Assembly (NCBI GenBank): GCA_017407755.1
Contig: JAFQVY010000010.1
Span: 178,843 to 242,842, forward strand
Direction of reading: 5' to 3'
Origin: Clostridia bacterium
Lineage (GTDB): Bacteria > Bacillota > Clostridia > Oscillospirales > Acutalibacteraceae
DNA length: 64,000 nt
Part shown: piece after piece, positions 1-9,790 of the stretch
Layout: every line of letters begins with the position of its first letter
Position numbering within the stretch: position 1 is the first letter of the stretch
Notes under the pieces: generated by a model
Databases searched by the model: none
What the model was told of the DNA's origin: nothing
The model's input: only the letters and a program-made list of their open reading frames with translations
Translations under genes and position numbers: made by a program

Positions 1-585
1 TACGAAAACGAGGCATATAATAAAGGCTTTGAGTATGTTTGCGGTGTTGACGAAGCAGGCAGAGGTCCCTTAGCAGGACCTGTGTGTGCGGCGGCAGTAA
101 TATTGCCCAAGGGTATGATTATCGATGGGGTTAATGATTCTAAAAAGCTTTCTGAAAAAAAGCGAGAAGCACTTTTTGATGTGATTTGCAGTTCTGCCCT
201 TGCTTACTCAATTGAGTTTGCCGATGTTAAGGAAATTGAAGAGGTTAACATCTTAAGAGCAACCATGAATGCTATGAAAAGAGCAGTTGAAAAGCTGAGT
301 GTTAAGGCTGATTTTGCATATATCGACGGAAATACTATGCCGCCAATCCGGATTAGCGGAGAATGTATTGTTAAGGGTGATGCAAAATCAATGTCCGTTG
401 CCTGTGCTTCAATTCTTGCAAAAGTAACGCGTGACAGATTGATGCTTGAATATGCAAAAGAATACCCCCAGTATTCATTTGAAAAACACAAGGGATACGG
501 CACTAAAGTCCATACCGAAGCAATTAAAGAATTCGGCCCGTGTCCCATACATAGAATGAGCTTTTTAACTAAAATATTAAAATGA
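1..585 (+). CDS. rnhB: Ribonuclease HII (5' end outside window)
   Basis: Endonuclease that cuts the RNA strand of RNA-DNA hybrids and single ribonucleotides left in DNA. The frame is open from base 1, so the start lies upstream; 194 codons are visible. The active-site motif VDEAGRGPLAGPV is read from about base 46 and supplies the first catalytic Asp-Glu pair. The VNDSKKLSEKKRE segment and the C-terminal KHKGYGTKVH motif are also typical of the family. The 3' end overlaps the next gene by 4 bases (ATGA), so the two are probably translationally coupled. Identification is firm; only the first few residues are missing. Confidence 0.96.
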   Translation, partial: YENEAYNKGFEYVCGVDEAGRGPLAGPVCAAAVILPKGMIIDGVNDSKKLSEKKREALFDVICSSALAYSIEFADVKEIEEVNILRATMNAMKRAVEKLSVKADFAYIDGNTMPPIRISGECIVKGDAKSMSVACASILAKVTRDRLMLEYAKEYPQYSFEKHKGYGTKVHTEAIKEFGPCPIHRMSFLTKILK

Positions 586-953
586 GAAACAGAAAACTTT
601 CACCCATTGAAAAAGGGCGAATAGGCGAAAAATATACTGCAAAATTTCTTAAAAGAAAAGGTTATCGTATCCGCCAGATGAATATGAGAAATTTTATTTC
701 TGAGATAGATATTATTGCAGACTCTAAAGAATATATTTTTTTTGTTGAGGTTAAAACCCGTACTGTCGGTCAGTTGTATCCGCCTCGCAGTGCAGTAAAT
801 ACCGATAAACAGACAAAGATAAAGCATGCAGCAAAGGCATATTTATCATATAAGAAAATTAAAAAGCAACCGAGATTTGATGTTTCAGAGGTATATATTA
901 CACCCGATACCTGTAAGGTACAAAGCATAAATTACATTGAAAATTGCTATTAA
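582..953 (+). CDS. YraN/UPF0102 family endonuclease-like protein
   Basis: 123 residues, the normal size for this family, which has a restriction-endonuclease-like fold and no settled function. The core EIDIIADSKEYIFFVEVKTR keeps the E-x-D ... E-V-K pattern of that fold. It starts inside the stop codon of rnhB (ATGA overlap). The rnhB-yraN pairing is common in Firmicutes and suggests a role in nucleic-acid maintenance. Family assignment is confident; the biochemical role is inferred only from fold and neighbourhood. Confidence 0.9.
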   Translation: MRNRKLSPIEKGRIGEKYTAKFLKRKGYRIRQMNMRNFISEIDIIADSKEYIFFVEVKTRTVGQLYPPRSAVNTDKQTKIKHAAKAYLSYKKIKKQPRFDVSEVYITPDTCKVQSINYIENCY

Positions 954-967
954 CAGCAGGAGGGGCT

Positions 968-1834
968 ATGGAGCTTTTTGATTTACATTGCGATACTCTT
1001 TATAGGGTTTACACGGAAAAATCGCCCGAATTAAGCATAACGCCTGAGAAAGCTAATGTACTTGATAAATATTCTCAGCTTATGGCTGTTTTTATTCCCG
1101 ATAATATAAGAGGCGAAAAGGCATTTGAATTTTTCAAAAACTGTGCCGATATTTATAAAAATAATTATCTTGTGCTTAATAACAGTCGCATAAACTTTAT
1201 GTTGTCTGTTGAAAATGGTTCTGTAATCGGCGGTGATCTCAGAAAAATCAAGCTTTTGAAAGAGTATGGCGTCAAGTCGGTAACTTTGGTTTATAACGAA
1301 GATAACGAGCTTGGAAGCGGTGCACTATCAAACTCTAAATTCGGGCTCACAAGTATAGGCAAATTGGCGGTTAAAGCTCTCAATGAAAATAAAATTATTA
1401 TTGACCTTTCTCATTCAAGCTCAAGAACCTTTTATGATGTTGCAGAAATATCCGAAAGCCCCATTATTGCTACTCATTCTAATTCCTGCTCTCTGTGTCC
1501 ACATAAGAGAAATCTTACAGACGAGCAGTTTGAAATAATCAGAAAAAGTGGGGGAGTGGTAGGTGTTAATTTTTACCCTCCTTTTTTAAATACCGATCCT
1601 TCAAATGCAAGCTTTTATGACGTTATTAAGCATATATATCATTTCCTTTCTTTAGGCGGAGAGGATACGGTATCGATAGGCTCTGATTTTGACGGATGCG
1701 AAACCATAAAAGAGCTTGATTCTCTTGATAAAATCTCGGTTTTGTACGAAAGCTTGCTTAAACACCGAATAAATGAGCAAGTTGTACAAAAAATTATGTA
1801 CTATAATGCACATAATTTCTTTAGCCGATTTTGA
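968..1834 (+). CDS. Membrane dipeptidase, peptidase family M19
   Basis: Zinc dipeptidase of the renal-dipeptidase type, about 288 residues. Metal-binding motifs visible are HCDT near the N-terminus (His7, Asp9), the SVENG glutamate, LSHSS, ATHSNS and GSDFDG near the C-terminus. A TTG at 944 extends the frame, but ATG 968 is preferred because AGGAGG at 958-963 sits 4 bases upstream and HxD motifs normally lie very near the start. No signal peptide is seen, so a cytoplasmic enzyme is likely. It follows yraN by 14 bases, in the same operon. Natural substrate unknown; these enzymes act on L,D- or D,D-dipeptides. Confidence 0.92.
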   Translation: MELFDLHCDTLYRVYTEKSPELSITPEKANVLDKYSQLMAVFIPDNIRGEKAFEFFKNCADIYKNNYLVLNNSRINFMLSVENGSVIGGDLRKIKLLKEYGVKSVTLVYNEDNELGSGALSNSKFGLTSIGKLAVKALNENKIIIDLSHSSSRTFYDVAEISESPIIATHSNSCSLCPHKRNLTDEQFEIIRKSGGVVGVNFYPPFLNTDPSNASFYDVIKHIYHFLSLGGEDTVSIGSDFDGCETIKELDSLDKISVLYESLLKHRINEQVVQKIMYYNAHNFFSRF

Positions 1835-1859
1835 CTTTTACCAAACTTTAGTGTATAAT
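1831..1859 (+). promoter_or_regulatory. Sigma-A-type promoter for thrC
   Basis: TTGACT at 1831-1836 and TATAAT at 1854-1859 are separated by exactly 17 bases. The -35 box overlaps the stop codon of the dipeptidase gene. thrC begins 36 bases after the -10 box. Confidence 0.75.
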
Positions 1860-1895
1860 AATATATTATTTTGGCTAATAGGAGCTGATTTTTAA

Positions 1896-3401
1896 ATGCA
1901 GTACATCAGTACCAGAGACAATTCAAAGAAAATATCATCAGCTGAGGCTATCGCAAGAGGTATTTCTTCTGAAGGCGGTCTCTTTGTTCCTGAGTCTTTT
2001 CCAAAGTATGACGGTGTTACCTTTGAGGCACTTATGCTTATGGATTACAAGGGCAGAGCAAAAAAGGTAATCGGCGATTACCTCACAGATTTTACCGCAG
2101 AGGAAATTGCTGATTGTGTTGATAAAGCTTATACCGAGGAAAAGTTTGGCACATCAAACCCCGCTCCCATAAGCATCGTTAACCACGGCGACAAAAAACT
2201 TTGCCTTTTAGAGCTTTTCCATGGCCCCACTTGTGCCTTTAAAGATATGGCACTTCAGATTTTGCCTCATTTGCTTACTTACTCGTTAAAGAAAACTGCC
2301 GACGGCAAAAAAGCTGTAATTCTTGTTGCAACAAGCGGTGATACAGGTAAGGCAGCACTTGAAGGCTTTGCAGGTGTTAAAGATACAGAAATCGTTGTGT
2401 TCTATCCCAGCGACGGCGTAAGCCCAATGCAGAAGCACCAGATGGACACAACCTTAGGCGATAACGTTAACGTTTGTGCTATCCGCGGTAATTTCGATGA
2501 CGCTCAGACAGGCGTTAAAAAGATATTCACTACTGATGAAATCATCAAAAAACTTGAAAATAATAACATGATGTTCTCCAGCGCCAACTCAATTAACTGG
2601 GGCAGACTTCTTCCTCAGATTGTTTACTACATCTCTGCTTATTGCGATATGGTAAATGCAGGTGAAATCAAGCTTGGCGATAAAATCAACATCACCGTTC
2701 CCACAGGCAACTTCGGTAATATCCTTGCCGCTTATTTTGCCAAGCAGATGGGTCTTCCCGTTAATAAGCTTATCTGTGCTTCTAACTCGAATAATGTTCT
2801 TACAGACTTTATCTCAACAGGTACTTACGACAAGAACAGAAAGTTTATTACTACTGTTTCTCCTTCAATGGATATTCTTGTTTCAAGTAACCTTGAAAGA
2901 CTTCTTTACCTTTTAGGCGGCAGAGATGACAGCCTTGACAAGACATATATGTCTGCACTTAATAATGAGGGTAAATATACAGTAAATGAAGCAGTAAAGA
3001 ATGCTGTTCAAGCTGATTTTTGCGGCGGTTGTTGCTCAGAAGACGAAACAATTAGAACAATTTCTTCACTTTACAATGACACAGGCTATCTCTGCGACAC
3101 CCACACTGCTGTTGCTGTTAACGTATATGAGAAGTATGTAGAAGAGACAGGTGACAAAACTCCCAACATAATTGCTTCTACTGCAAGCCCCTATAAATTC
3201 TCTCGTGCAGTGCTTTCTGCCGTTGTCGGCGAAGAAATTACTGAAAGTGACGAGTTTGCTATCGTTGACAGACTCTCTGCTCTTACAAATACTGAAATCC
3301 CTGCACCTCTTGAAGCAACACGTACAATGGAGGACAGATTTAAAAATCTTATTTCAGTTGACGAAATGCCTCAATATGTTGTTAACTCACTGGAGCTTTA
3401 A
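1896..3401 (+). CDS. thrC: Threonine synthase
   Basis: PLP enzyme converting O-phospho-L-homoserine to threonine. 501 residues, the long form typical of Clostridia, E. coli and yeast. The PLP lysine is Lys116 in GPTCAFKDMAL. The phosphate-binding loop is VATSGDTGKAAL, and VPTGNFGNILA is also conserved. AGGAG at 1880-1884 lies 11 bases before the ATG. A near-consensus promoter directly upstream makes it the first gene of a short unit with the phosphoesterase that follows by 3 bases. No leader peptide or attenuator was seen in the 60-base gap. Confidence 0.97.
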   Translation: MQYISTRDNSKKISSAEAIARGISSEGGLFVPESFPKYDGVTFEALMLMDYKGRAKKVIGDYLTDFTAEEIADCVDKAYTEEKFGTSNPAPISIVNHGDKKLCLLELFHGPTCAFKDMALQILPHLLTYSLKKTADGKKAVILVATSGDTGKAALEGFAGVKDTEIVVFYPSDGVSPMQKHQMDTTLGDNVNVCAIRGNFDDAQTGVKKIFTTDEIIKKLENNNMMFSSANSINWGRLLPQIVYYISAYCDMVNAGEIKLGDKINITVPTGNFGNILAAYFAKQMGLPVNKLICASNSNNVLTDFISTGTYDKNRKFITTVSPSMDILVSSNLERLLYLLGGRDDSLDKTYMSALNNEGKYTVNEAVKNAVQADFCGGCCSEDETIRTISSLYNDTGYLCDTHTAVAVNVYEKYVEETGDKTPNIIASTASPYKFSRAVLSAVVGEEITESDEFAIVDRLSALTNTEIPAPLEATRTMEDRFKNLISVDEMPQYVVNSLEL

Positions 3402-3404
3402 TAA

Positions 3405-4091
3405 ATGATTTATGCAATAGCTGACCTGCACCTTTCATTGGGTACTGACAAGCCAATGGATATTTTCGCAGGTTGGAGTGATTACACAAAACGCCTTGAA
3501 GCTAACTGGAAAAAGCTCATTAATGATAGCGATACTGTTGTTATTGCAGGTGACATTTCATGGGCAATGAAGCTTAACGAGTGCTATGAAGATTTCTCTT
3601 TTATACACAAGCTTCCCGGTAAAAAGCTTTTCTTAAAAGGCAACCACGATTATTGGTGGGGCACTAAAAAGAAGATTGATGAATATTTAATCGAAAACGG
3701 TTTTGACAGTATTAAAGTTATTTTCAATAACGCCTATGAGGTTGAGGGTAAAGCTCTTTGCGGAACCCGCGGCTGGATTAGCGAGCCCGGCGGTGAAAAA
3801 GACGCCAAAGTCTTAGCCAGAGAGGTAGGAAGACTTGAAAAATCAATAACAGAGGCTTTAAAAACCGACCTTGAACCCATTGTGTTCTTGCACTATCCGC
3901 CTGTGTATGATTCTGTAGTCTGTGATGAAATTTTAAACGTCTTAAAAAAGTATAACATAAAGCATTGCTACTATGGTCATCTGCACGGAGCATATACCCA
4001 TCGACACGCTGTTACAGGCGAGTATGAGGGTATTAACTTTCATTTGATTTCATGCGACTTTACAGGTTTCTTTCCTGTACCTGTCGTCTGA
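3405..4091 (+). CDS. Calcineurin-like metallophosphoesterase
   Basis: 228-residue cytoplasmic phosphoesterase with the five metallophosphatase blocks in order: DLHLS, GDISW, GNHDYWW, FLHYPP and GHLHG. These bind the dinuclear metal centre. It resembles the YkuE/YfcE-like group in size, but the substrate cannot be read from sequence. It starts 3 bases after thrC ends and is probably cotranscribed with it. Its end lies 38 bases before trigger factor. Confidence 0.88.
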   Translation: MIYAIADLHLSLGTDKPMDIFAGWSDYTKRLEANWKKLINDSDTVVIAGDISWAMKLNECYEDFSFIHKLPGKKLFLKGNHDYWWGTKKKIDEYLIENGFDSIKVIFNNAYEVEGKALCGTRGWISEPGGEKDAKVLAREVGRLEKSITEALKTDLEPIVFLHYPPVYDSVVCDEILNVLKKYNIKHCYYGHLHGAYTHRHAVTGEYEGINFHLISCDFTGFFPVPVV

Positions 4092-4129
4092 ATATACCAA
4101 AATTTTTAAGTTTTTCGGAGGAATTTAAA

Positions 4130-5404
4130 ATGAGTCTTAAATCTTGCAATCTTAAGGAAACAAATAAGTACGAAATCGAAGTTTTTGTTGATGCTGAAAC
4201 TTTCGAAGCTGCTGTTCAGAAGTCTTACAAGAAGAACATCGGCAAAATCAATATGCCCGGCTTCAGACGCGGCAAAGCTCCCCGCCAGATGGTAGAGAAG
4301 ATGTACGGCAAGGACGTTTTCTATAACGATGCTATTGAAGAGTGCTATCCCGCAGCTTTAGAGGCAGCAGTAGTTGAAGCTAACCTCAAGCTCGTTGCTA
4401 CAGAGAGCTTAGAGGAAATCGACACTGAGAACGGCTTCACTTTCAAGGCAGTTGTAGTTGTTGAACCTGAAGTTGAAATCGACGGCTATAAGGGCATCAA
4501 GGTAGAGTCCAAGGCTGTCAGAGTTACTGAAAAAATGATTTCCGAAGAAATCGATAAGGTAAGAGACAGAAACAGCCGTATGGTAACTGTTACAGACAGA
4601 GCTGCAGCAGAGGGTGACACAGCAGTTATCGACTACGAAGGTTTTGTTGACGGTGTTGCATTTGACGGAGGTAAGGCAGAAAACCACAATCTTCAGCTTG
4701 GCAGCGGTATGTTTATCCCCGGTTTTGAGGAGCAGATAGTAGGCCACAACGCCGAGGAAGAGTTCTCTATCTTTGTAACTTTCCCCACAGAGTATCACGC
4801 TGAAAATCTTGCAGGAAAGGAAGCAGAGTTTAAGATTAAGCTTCACGAGATTAAAACAAAAGAGCTTCCTGAGCTTGACGACGAGTTTGTTAAGGACGTA
4901 AGCGACAAGGAAACTGTTGAGGATTACAAGAAAGAAATCAAAGAAACTATCTCTAAGCGTCTCAAGGACGAAAAAGAGGCTCAGATTAACAATGACCTTT
5001 CTGAGAAGCTTATTGAGCTTGTACAGGGCGAAATTCCCACTCAGATGTATGATAACGAAGTTAGCGCTATGATTCGCGAGTTTGATATGCGACTTCGTTC
5101 ACAGGGCTTAGATGCTATGTCTTACCTTAAGTATACAGGTATGGACGTTGAAGGCCTTGCAAATATGTACAGACCCGATGCTGAAAAGAGAGTTAAGCTC
5201 CGCCTTGCTCTTGAGAAAATTGCTAAGCTTGAAAATATCGAGATTACCGAAAAGGACCTTGATGAAGAGTATGCTAAGATGGCAGAAGCTTACAATATGA
5301 CTGTAGAGCAGATTAAGCCTATGTTTACAGACTCTGCTTTAAAGGCAGACCTTGCTGTTCAGAAAGCAATGGATTTAGTAAGAAAAGAAGCAGTTACAAA
5401 GTAA
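4130..5404 (+). CDS. tig: Trigger factor, ribosome-associated chaperone and PPIase
   Basis: 424 residues, usual length. The N-terminal ribosome-binding domain carries the signature GFRRGKAPRQMVEKMYG. A FKBP-type PPIase domain follows (VIDYEGFVDGVAFDGGKA ... GSGMFIPGFEEQIVG). The C-terminal helical arms hold nascent chains. ATG 4130 is chosen over upstream in-frame starts because GGAGG at 4117-4121 precedes it with good spacing and the protein then begins with the conserved MSLKSCNLKETNKYEIEV pattern. It heads tig-clpP-clpX-lon-engB, an arrangement close to the tig-clpX-lon-ysxC order of Bacillus. Confidence 0.97.
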   Translation: MSLKSCNLKETNKYEIEVFVDAETFEAAVQKSYKKNIGKINMPGFRRGKAPRQMVEKMYGKDVFYNDAIEECYPAALEAAVVEANLKLVATESLEEIDTENGFTFKAVVVVEPEVEIDGYKGIKVESKAVRVTEKMISEEIDKVRDRNSRMVTVTDRAAAEGDTAVIDYEGFVDGVAFDGGKAENHNLQLGSGMFIPGFEEQIVGHNAEEEFSIFVTFPTEYHAENLAGKEAEFKIKLHEIKTKELPELDDEFVKDVSDKETVEDYKKEIKETISKRLKDEKEAQINNDLSEKLIELVQGEIPTQMYDNEVSAMIREFDMRLRSQGLDAMSYLKYTGMDVEGLANMYRPDAEKRVKLRLALEKIAKLENIEITEKDLDEEYAKMAEAYNMTVEQIKPMFTDSALKADLAVQKAMDLVRKEAVTK

Positions 5405-5457
5405 TTGCATAAAACCTACACTTTTTGTTAAGTATTATTTTGGAAGGAGATATTATT

Positions 5458-6042
5458 ATGAGTTCATTAGTTCCTTATGTTGTGGAACAAACAAGCCGTG
5501 GTGAGCGTTCCTATGATATTTTTTCACGCTTACTTAACGACAGAATTATTATGCTTAACGACGAAGTAAACAGTGCTACCGCAAGCTTGGTTGTAGCTCA
5601 GCTTTTGTACCTTGAGGGTCAGGACAGCTCCAAGGACATCAGCCTTTACATCAATAGCCCCGGCGGTTCTGTTACAGACGGTTTAGCTATCTACGACACA
5701 ATGCAGTATATCAAGTGCGATGTTTCAACTATCTGTATGGGTATGGCGGCTTCTATGGGTGCATTCCTGCTTTCAGCAGGCACCAAGGGCAAGCGTTATG
5801 CTTTACCTAATGCCGATATTATGATTCACCAGCCCAGCGGCGGTGCCCGCGGTCAGGCTACTGACATTGAAATTCATGCAAATCATATCCTCAGAACCAA
5901 GAAGAAGTTAAATGAAATCTTAGCGGCTAACACAGGTCAGCCCTTTGATGTAATTGCAAGGGATACCGAGCGTGACAATTTTATGTCGGCACAAGAGGCA
6001 CTTGAATACGGCCTTATCGACAAGGTACTTGACAAAAGATAA
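5458..6042 (+). CDS. clpP: ATP-dependent Clp protease proteolytic subunit
   Basis: 194-residue serine protease subunit that assembles as a double heptamer and degrades substrates fed by ClpX. The catalytic triad is readable by spacing against E. coli ClpP: Ser99 in GMAASMGAF, His124 in IMIHQPSGG and Asp173 in DTERDNF. ATG 5458 is chosen because AAGGAGA at 5444-5450 lies 7 bases upstream; an in-frame start at 5425 lacks this. clpX follows after 15 bases, so the protease and its unfoldase are coexpressed. Confidence 0.98.
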   Translation: MSSLVPYVVEQTSRGERSYDIFSRLLNDRIIMLNDEVNSATASLVVAQLLYLEGQDSSKDISLYINSPGGSVTDGLAIYDTMQYIKCDVSTICMGMAASMGAFLLSAGTKGKRYALPNADIMIHQPSGGARGQATDIEIHANHILRTKKKLNEILAANTGQPFDVIARDTERDNFMSAQEALEYGLIDKVLDKR

Positions 6043-6057
6043 TAAAGAGGTTTAATT

Positions 6058-7323
6058 ATGCCTAATAACAAAGACAATAACGAGGTTTATTGTTCCTTTT
6101 GCGGCAAACCACAGGGTATGGTGGGAAAGCTGATTGCAGGTAACGGCGTTTATATTTGTGACCAGTGTATTGAGCTTTGCAAGTCCATTCTTGACGAAGG
6201 AGTTTTAGAGCCTCAGGCTATAAATAACGAAATTGACGTTGCTACGCTTCTTAAACCACAAGAGATTAAAGCTATTCTTGACGAATATGTAATCGGTCAG
6301 GATAAAGCAAAAATCACTCTGAGTGTTGCGGTTTACAATCACTACAAAAGAGTCTTCAACGAAGATGACGATATCGAATTTAATAAAAGCAACGTTTTGC
6401 TTTTGGGGCCTACGGGTGTTGGCAAAACATTGCTTGCACAAACCTTAGCAAAAGCTTTGGATGTACCCTTTGCAATTGCTGATGCCACCACTCTTACGGA
6501 AGCAGGCTATGTAGGTGAGGATGTTGAAAATATCCTTTTAAAGCTTATTCAGGCTGCCGACTATGATATAGAAAAGGCTCAGCACGGTATCATCTATATT
6601 GATGAGATTGACAAGATTTCAAGAAAATCAGAAAATCCATCTATTACAAGAGATGTCAGTGGCGAAGGCGTACAGCAGTCCCTTCTTAAAATGATTGAAG
6701 GTACTGTTGCCAATGTACCGCCTCAGGGCGGCAGAAAGCACCCTCAGCAGGAATTTATTCAGATTGACACAACAAATATTCTCTTTATTTGCGGCGGTGC
6801 CTTTGACGGACTTGAAAAGGTTATTGAAAAGCGCATCGGTTCATCGTCCTTGGGTTTTGAAGCTAATATTATCGATAAGAAAACATTAGACCAGACTTAT
6901 TGGATGGAAAACGTAATCGCCAAAGATTTAGTGAAATTCGGTCTTATTCCCGAGCTTGTTGGCCGTCTTCCTGTAATTACCGCTTTAAGCGGTCTTGACG
7001 AAGAGTCGTTGGTAAAAATCCTTACAGAGCCTAAAAATTCACTTGTTAAGCAGTACAAAAAGCTTTTTGCTTTTGATGATGTAATGCTTGAATTTGAAGA
7101 TAAGGCTTTAAAGGCAATTGCTAAAAAGGCGATTGATGCTCAGACAGGCGCAAGAGGCTTGCGAGGAATTTTGGAAAACGTTTTAACTCAACTTATGTTC
7201 GAAGTTCCTTCCGATGAAACCATTGAAAAAATTCTTATTACAGAAGACTCTGTAAAGAATGGGGCAGACCCCAAAATCTTCAGAAACAATGGCAAACTTA
7301 CTGATGAAGTAAAAGCTTGCTAA
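6058..7323 (+). CDS. clpX: ClpX unfoldase, AAA+ ATPase
   Basis: 421 residues. An N-terminal zinc-binding domain uses Cys12, Cys15, Cys34 and Cys37 to dimerise and recruit substrates. Walker A is GPTGVGKT (117-124) and Walker B is IIYIDEID. The ClpP-docking loop appears as SSLGFEA, the LGF variant seen in Firmicutes. It recognises tagged proteins and threads them into ClpP. A 9-bp hairpin lies in the 57-base gap before lon. Confidence 0.98.
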   Translation: MPNNKDNNEVYCSFCGKPQGMVGKLIAGNGVYICDQCIELCKSILDEGVLEPQAINNEIDVATLLKPQEIKAILDEYVIGQDKAKITLSVAVYNHYKRVFNEDDDIEFNKSNVLLLGPTGVGKTLLAQTLAKALDVPFAIADATTLTEAGYVGEDVENILLKLIQAADYDIEKAQHGIIYIDEIDKISRKSENPSITRDVSGEGVQQSLLKMIEGTVANVPPQGGRKHPQQEFIQIDTTNILFICGGAFDGLEKVIEKRIGSSSLGFEANIIDKKTLDQTYWMENVIAKDLVKFGLIPELVGRLPVITALSGLDEESLVKILTEPKNSLVKQYKKLFAFDDVMLEFEDKALKAIAKKAIDAQTGARGLRGILENVLTQLMFEVPSDETIEKILITEDSVKNGADPKIFRNNGKLTDEVKAC

Positions 7324-7332
7324 GTAGGCTAA

Positions 7333-7357
7333 GGCTGTGCGTTTTATTCGCACAGCC
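7333..7357 (+). other. 9-bp stem-loop between clpX and lon
   Basis: GGCTGTGCG (7333-7341) pairs perfectly with CGCACAGCC (7349-7357) around a 7-base loop. No T-run follows, so it is a poor intrinsic terminator. It could be an mRNA-stability or processing element that sets the lon level relative to clpPX. Confidence 0.6.
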
Positions 7358-7380
7358 ACGCTCATTTGAGGTAAAAATTT

Positions 7381-9777
7381 ATGACTAACTTAGAAAATAT
7401 GATTATTGATGTTCCTGTTCTTCCTTTAAGAGGCATTGTTGTTTTTCCTAAGATGATGCTTCATTTTGACGTTGTAAGGAAAGAATCAATAGCTGCTATA
7501 AATAGAGCAATGACTGCTGACCAGCTTGTGTTTGCGGTTGCACAGGAAGACGCTTCCAAAAGCACAGTTGTAGCTTCAGACCTTTATCAGGTCGGCACAG
7601 TTTCAAAGGTTGTTCAGATGGTAAAGCAACCCGACGGATCCCTTCGTGTTGTACTTGAAGGTCTTTACCGTGCTGAAATCAAATACATTTCAGAAGGCAG
7701 AAGCGGCTTTCTTGCCGATATCATTAAAGCTGAAGAAACTGAGCCTGATAATTCTCTTAATGAGCTTGCGCTGGTTCGCTCTTTGAAGTCCTCTTTTGAA
7801 AGCTACGTTAAGCTTAACCCAAAGCTTCCTGCTGATATTATGTTTAAAATCGGACTTTCTGAAAATGCAGGGGAGCTTTCTGACTATATCGCAAGTAACA
7901 TTGTTCTTGACTATAGAAAAAAGCAATCGGTCTTGGAGCAATTTGACTCAGTAAGCCGTATCGAATCCCTTATCGAACTTATAAACGATGAGCTTGTAAT
8001 TCTTGAAATTGAGCGTGATATCAACGAGAGAACAAGGTCTAACATTGACCACAATCAAAGAGATATGTACCTTAGAGAAGAGCTCAGAGCTATACGCGAG
8101 GAATTAGGGGATTATGACGAAGCAGAGACTGATGATCTGAAAGAAAAAATCAAATCCCTTAAGTTAAAGCCTGAGATTGAGGAGTTGCTTCTTAAGGAAT
8201 GCTCCAAAATGGAACGTATGCCTTATGGTTCTCAGGAGGCAGCATTAATAAAAACGTATCTTGATACCTGCCTTGAGCTCCCTTGGAATACATACACAAC
8301 AGAAAATATCGACCTTGACAGCGTAAGAAAAGAGTTGGATAAAAACCATTTCGGACTTACTAAGGTTAAGGAAAGAATTATTGAATCCCTCGCAGTAAGA
8401 AAACTTAACCCTGACAGTAAAGGGAATATTCTCTGTCTTGTTGGCCCTCCCGGAATCGGTAAAACCTCTATAGCGGTGTCAGTTGGTGAAGCTATCGGCA
8501 GAAATACTGCCCGTATTTCTTTAGGCGGAGTCAAAGACGAGGCGGAAATCAGAGGACATAGACGAACCTACCTTGCATCTATGCCCGGCAGAATTATTTC
8601 AGGCATTAAAAGAGCCAAAAGCTCTAATCCGCTTTTAGTCCTTGATGAAATCGATAAACTTTCAAACGATTATAAAGGGGACCCTACATCAGCACTTCTT
8701 GAGGTGTTGGACAGTGAGCAGAATTTCGAATTCCACGACCATTATCTTGACATTCCTTATGACTTGTCAAAGGTTATGTTTATCACTACCGCAAACGATT
8801 TACACGCTATTCCTGAGCCTCTGAGAGACAGAATGGATGTTATCGAGCTTCCTTCTTACACCAGAGAAGAAAAGTTCCACATAGCCAAGAAACATCTGAT
8901 TAAAAAGCAGTTGCAGGAAAACGGACTAACCGCTAAAAGCTTTAAGATTTCCGATTCTGCTATTTATTCCTTAATCGACTCATATACCAAAGAGGCTGGT
9001 GTTCGTTCGTTAGAGCGAATTATTGCCGGCGTAATGCGAAAATCTGCCGTGAAACTTGTTGATGGTGAAGAAAAAATCAAGGTTGATAAGAAAGACCTTG
9101 AAGCTATTCTTGGCCCTAAGAAATACCAGCTTGACCTTATCGAAAACAAGGACTTAGTCGGTGTTGTAAATGGATTGGCATGGACTTCAGTAGGTGGCGA
9201 GCTTCTTCCTGTTGAGGTTGCTGTTAACGAAGGAACAGGTAAAATCGAGCTTACAGGTTCTTTAGGCGATGTTATGAAGGAATCTGCAAAAACCGCCATC
9301 ACTTGTATTCGCTCAATTTCCGATAAATATAATATCGATAAAGATTTTTATAAAAATAAAGATATCCACATTCATGCTCCTGAAGGTGCAGTTCCAAAAG
9401 ACGGCCCTTCAGCAGGTATAACAATGGCAACTGCACTTTTCTCAGCTCTTACCGGCAAAGCTGTAAAGCAAAATGTTGCAATGACAGGCGAAATAACACT
9501 TCGTGGCAGAGTCCTTCCTATAGGCGGATTGAAAGAAAAATCAATGGCGGCTTTTAAATCTGGAGTCAAAACGGTAATTATCCCTTTAAAGAATTTACCT
9601 GATGTCGCTGAAATTGACCCCATTGTCAAAGAGCATATTGAATTCATTGCCGTGGAAAGCATCGATGAAGTACTGAATAATTCGCTTGCTTTGATGAAAA
9701 ACTCTAAAAGTACTCGCAGAAAAATAAGTGCTGATACAAGAGGTTCTAAAGCTTCAGCAATTAGAGCAAAATCCTGA
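7381..9777 (+). CDS. lon: ATP-dependent protease Lon
   Basis: 798 residues, full-length LonA. The N-terminal substrate-binding domain occupies about residues 1-210 and is followed by a coiled-coil region. The AAA+ module has Walker A GPPGIGKT near 355-362 and Walker B LLVLDEIDKL. The C-terminal protease domain carries the Ser-Lys dyad: Ser677 in DGPSAG and Lys720 in GGLKEKS, with the 43-residue spacing seen in E. coli Lon. It degrades damaged and short-lived regulatory proteins in the cytoplasm. The gene sits 57 bases after clpX and 13 bases before engB. Confidence 0.98.
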   Translation: MTNLENMIIDVPVLPLRGIVVFPKMMLHFDVVRKESIAAINRAMTADQLVFAVAQEDASKSTVVASDLYQVGTVSKVVQMVKQPDGSLRVVLEGLYRAEIKYISEGRSGFLADIIKAEETEPDNSLNELALVRSLKSSFESYVKLNPKLPADIMFKIGLSENAGELSDYIASNIVLDYRKKQSVLEQFDSVSRIESLIELINDELVILEIERDINERTRSNIDHNQRDMYLREELRAIREELGDYDEAETDDLKEKIKSLKLKPEIEELLLKECSKMERMPYGSQEAALIKTYLDTCLELPWNTYTTENIDLDSVRKELDKNHFGLTKVKERIIESLAVRKLNPDSKGNILCLVGPPGIGKTSIAVSVGEAIGRNTARISLGGVKDEAEIRGHRRTYLASMPGRIISGIKRAKSSNPLLVLDEIDKLSNDYKGDPTSALLEVLDSEQNFEFHDHYLDIPYDLSKVMFITTANDLHAIPEPLRDRMDVIELPSYTREEKFHIAKKHLIKKQLQENGLTAKSFKISDSAIYSLIDSYTKEAGVRSLERIIAGVMRKSAVKLVDGEEKIKVDKKDLEAILGPKKYQLDLIENKDLVGVVNGLAWTSVGGELLPVEVAVNEGTGKIELTGSLGDVMKESAKTAITCIRSISDKYNIDKDFYKNKDIHIHAPEGAVPKDGPSAGITMATALFSALTGKAVKQNVAMTGEITLRGRVLPIGGLKEKSMAAFKSGVKTVIIPLKNLPDVAEIDPIVKEHIEFIAVESIDEVLNNSLALMKNSKSTRRKISADTRGSKASAIRAKS

Positions 9778-9790
9778 ATTAGGTGATTTT

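Noticed and set aside
4061-4079. Inverted repeat TACAGG/CCTGTA at the end of the phosphoesterase gene as a terminator
   Set aside because: Only 6 bp, inside coding sequence, with no T-run.
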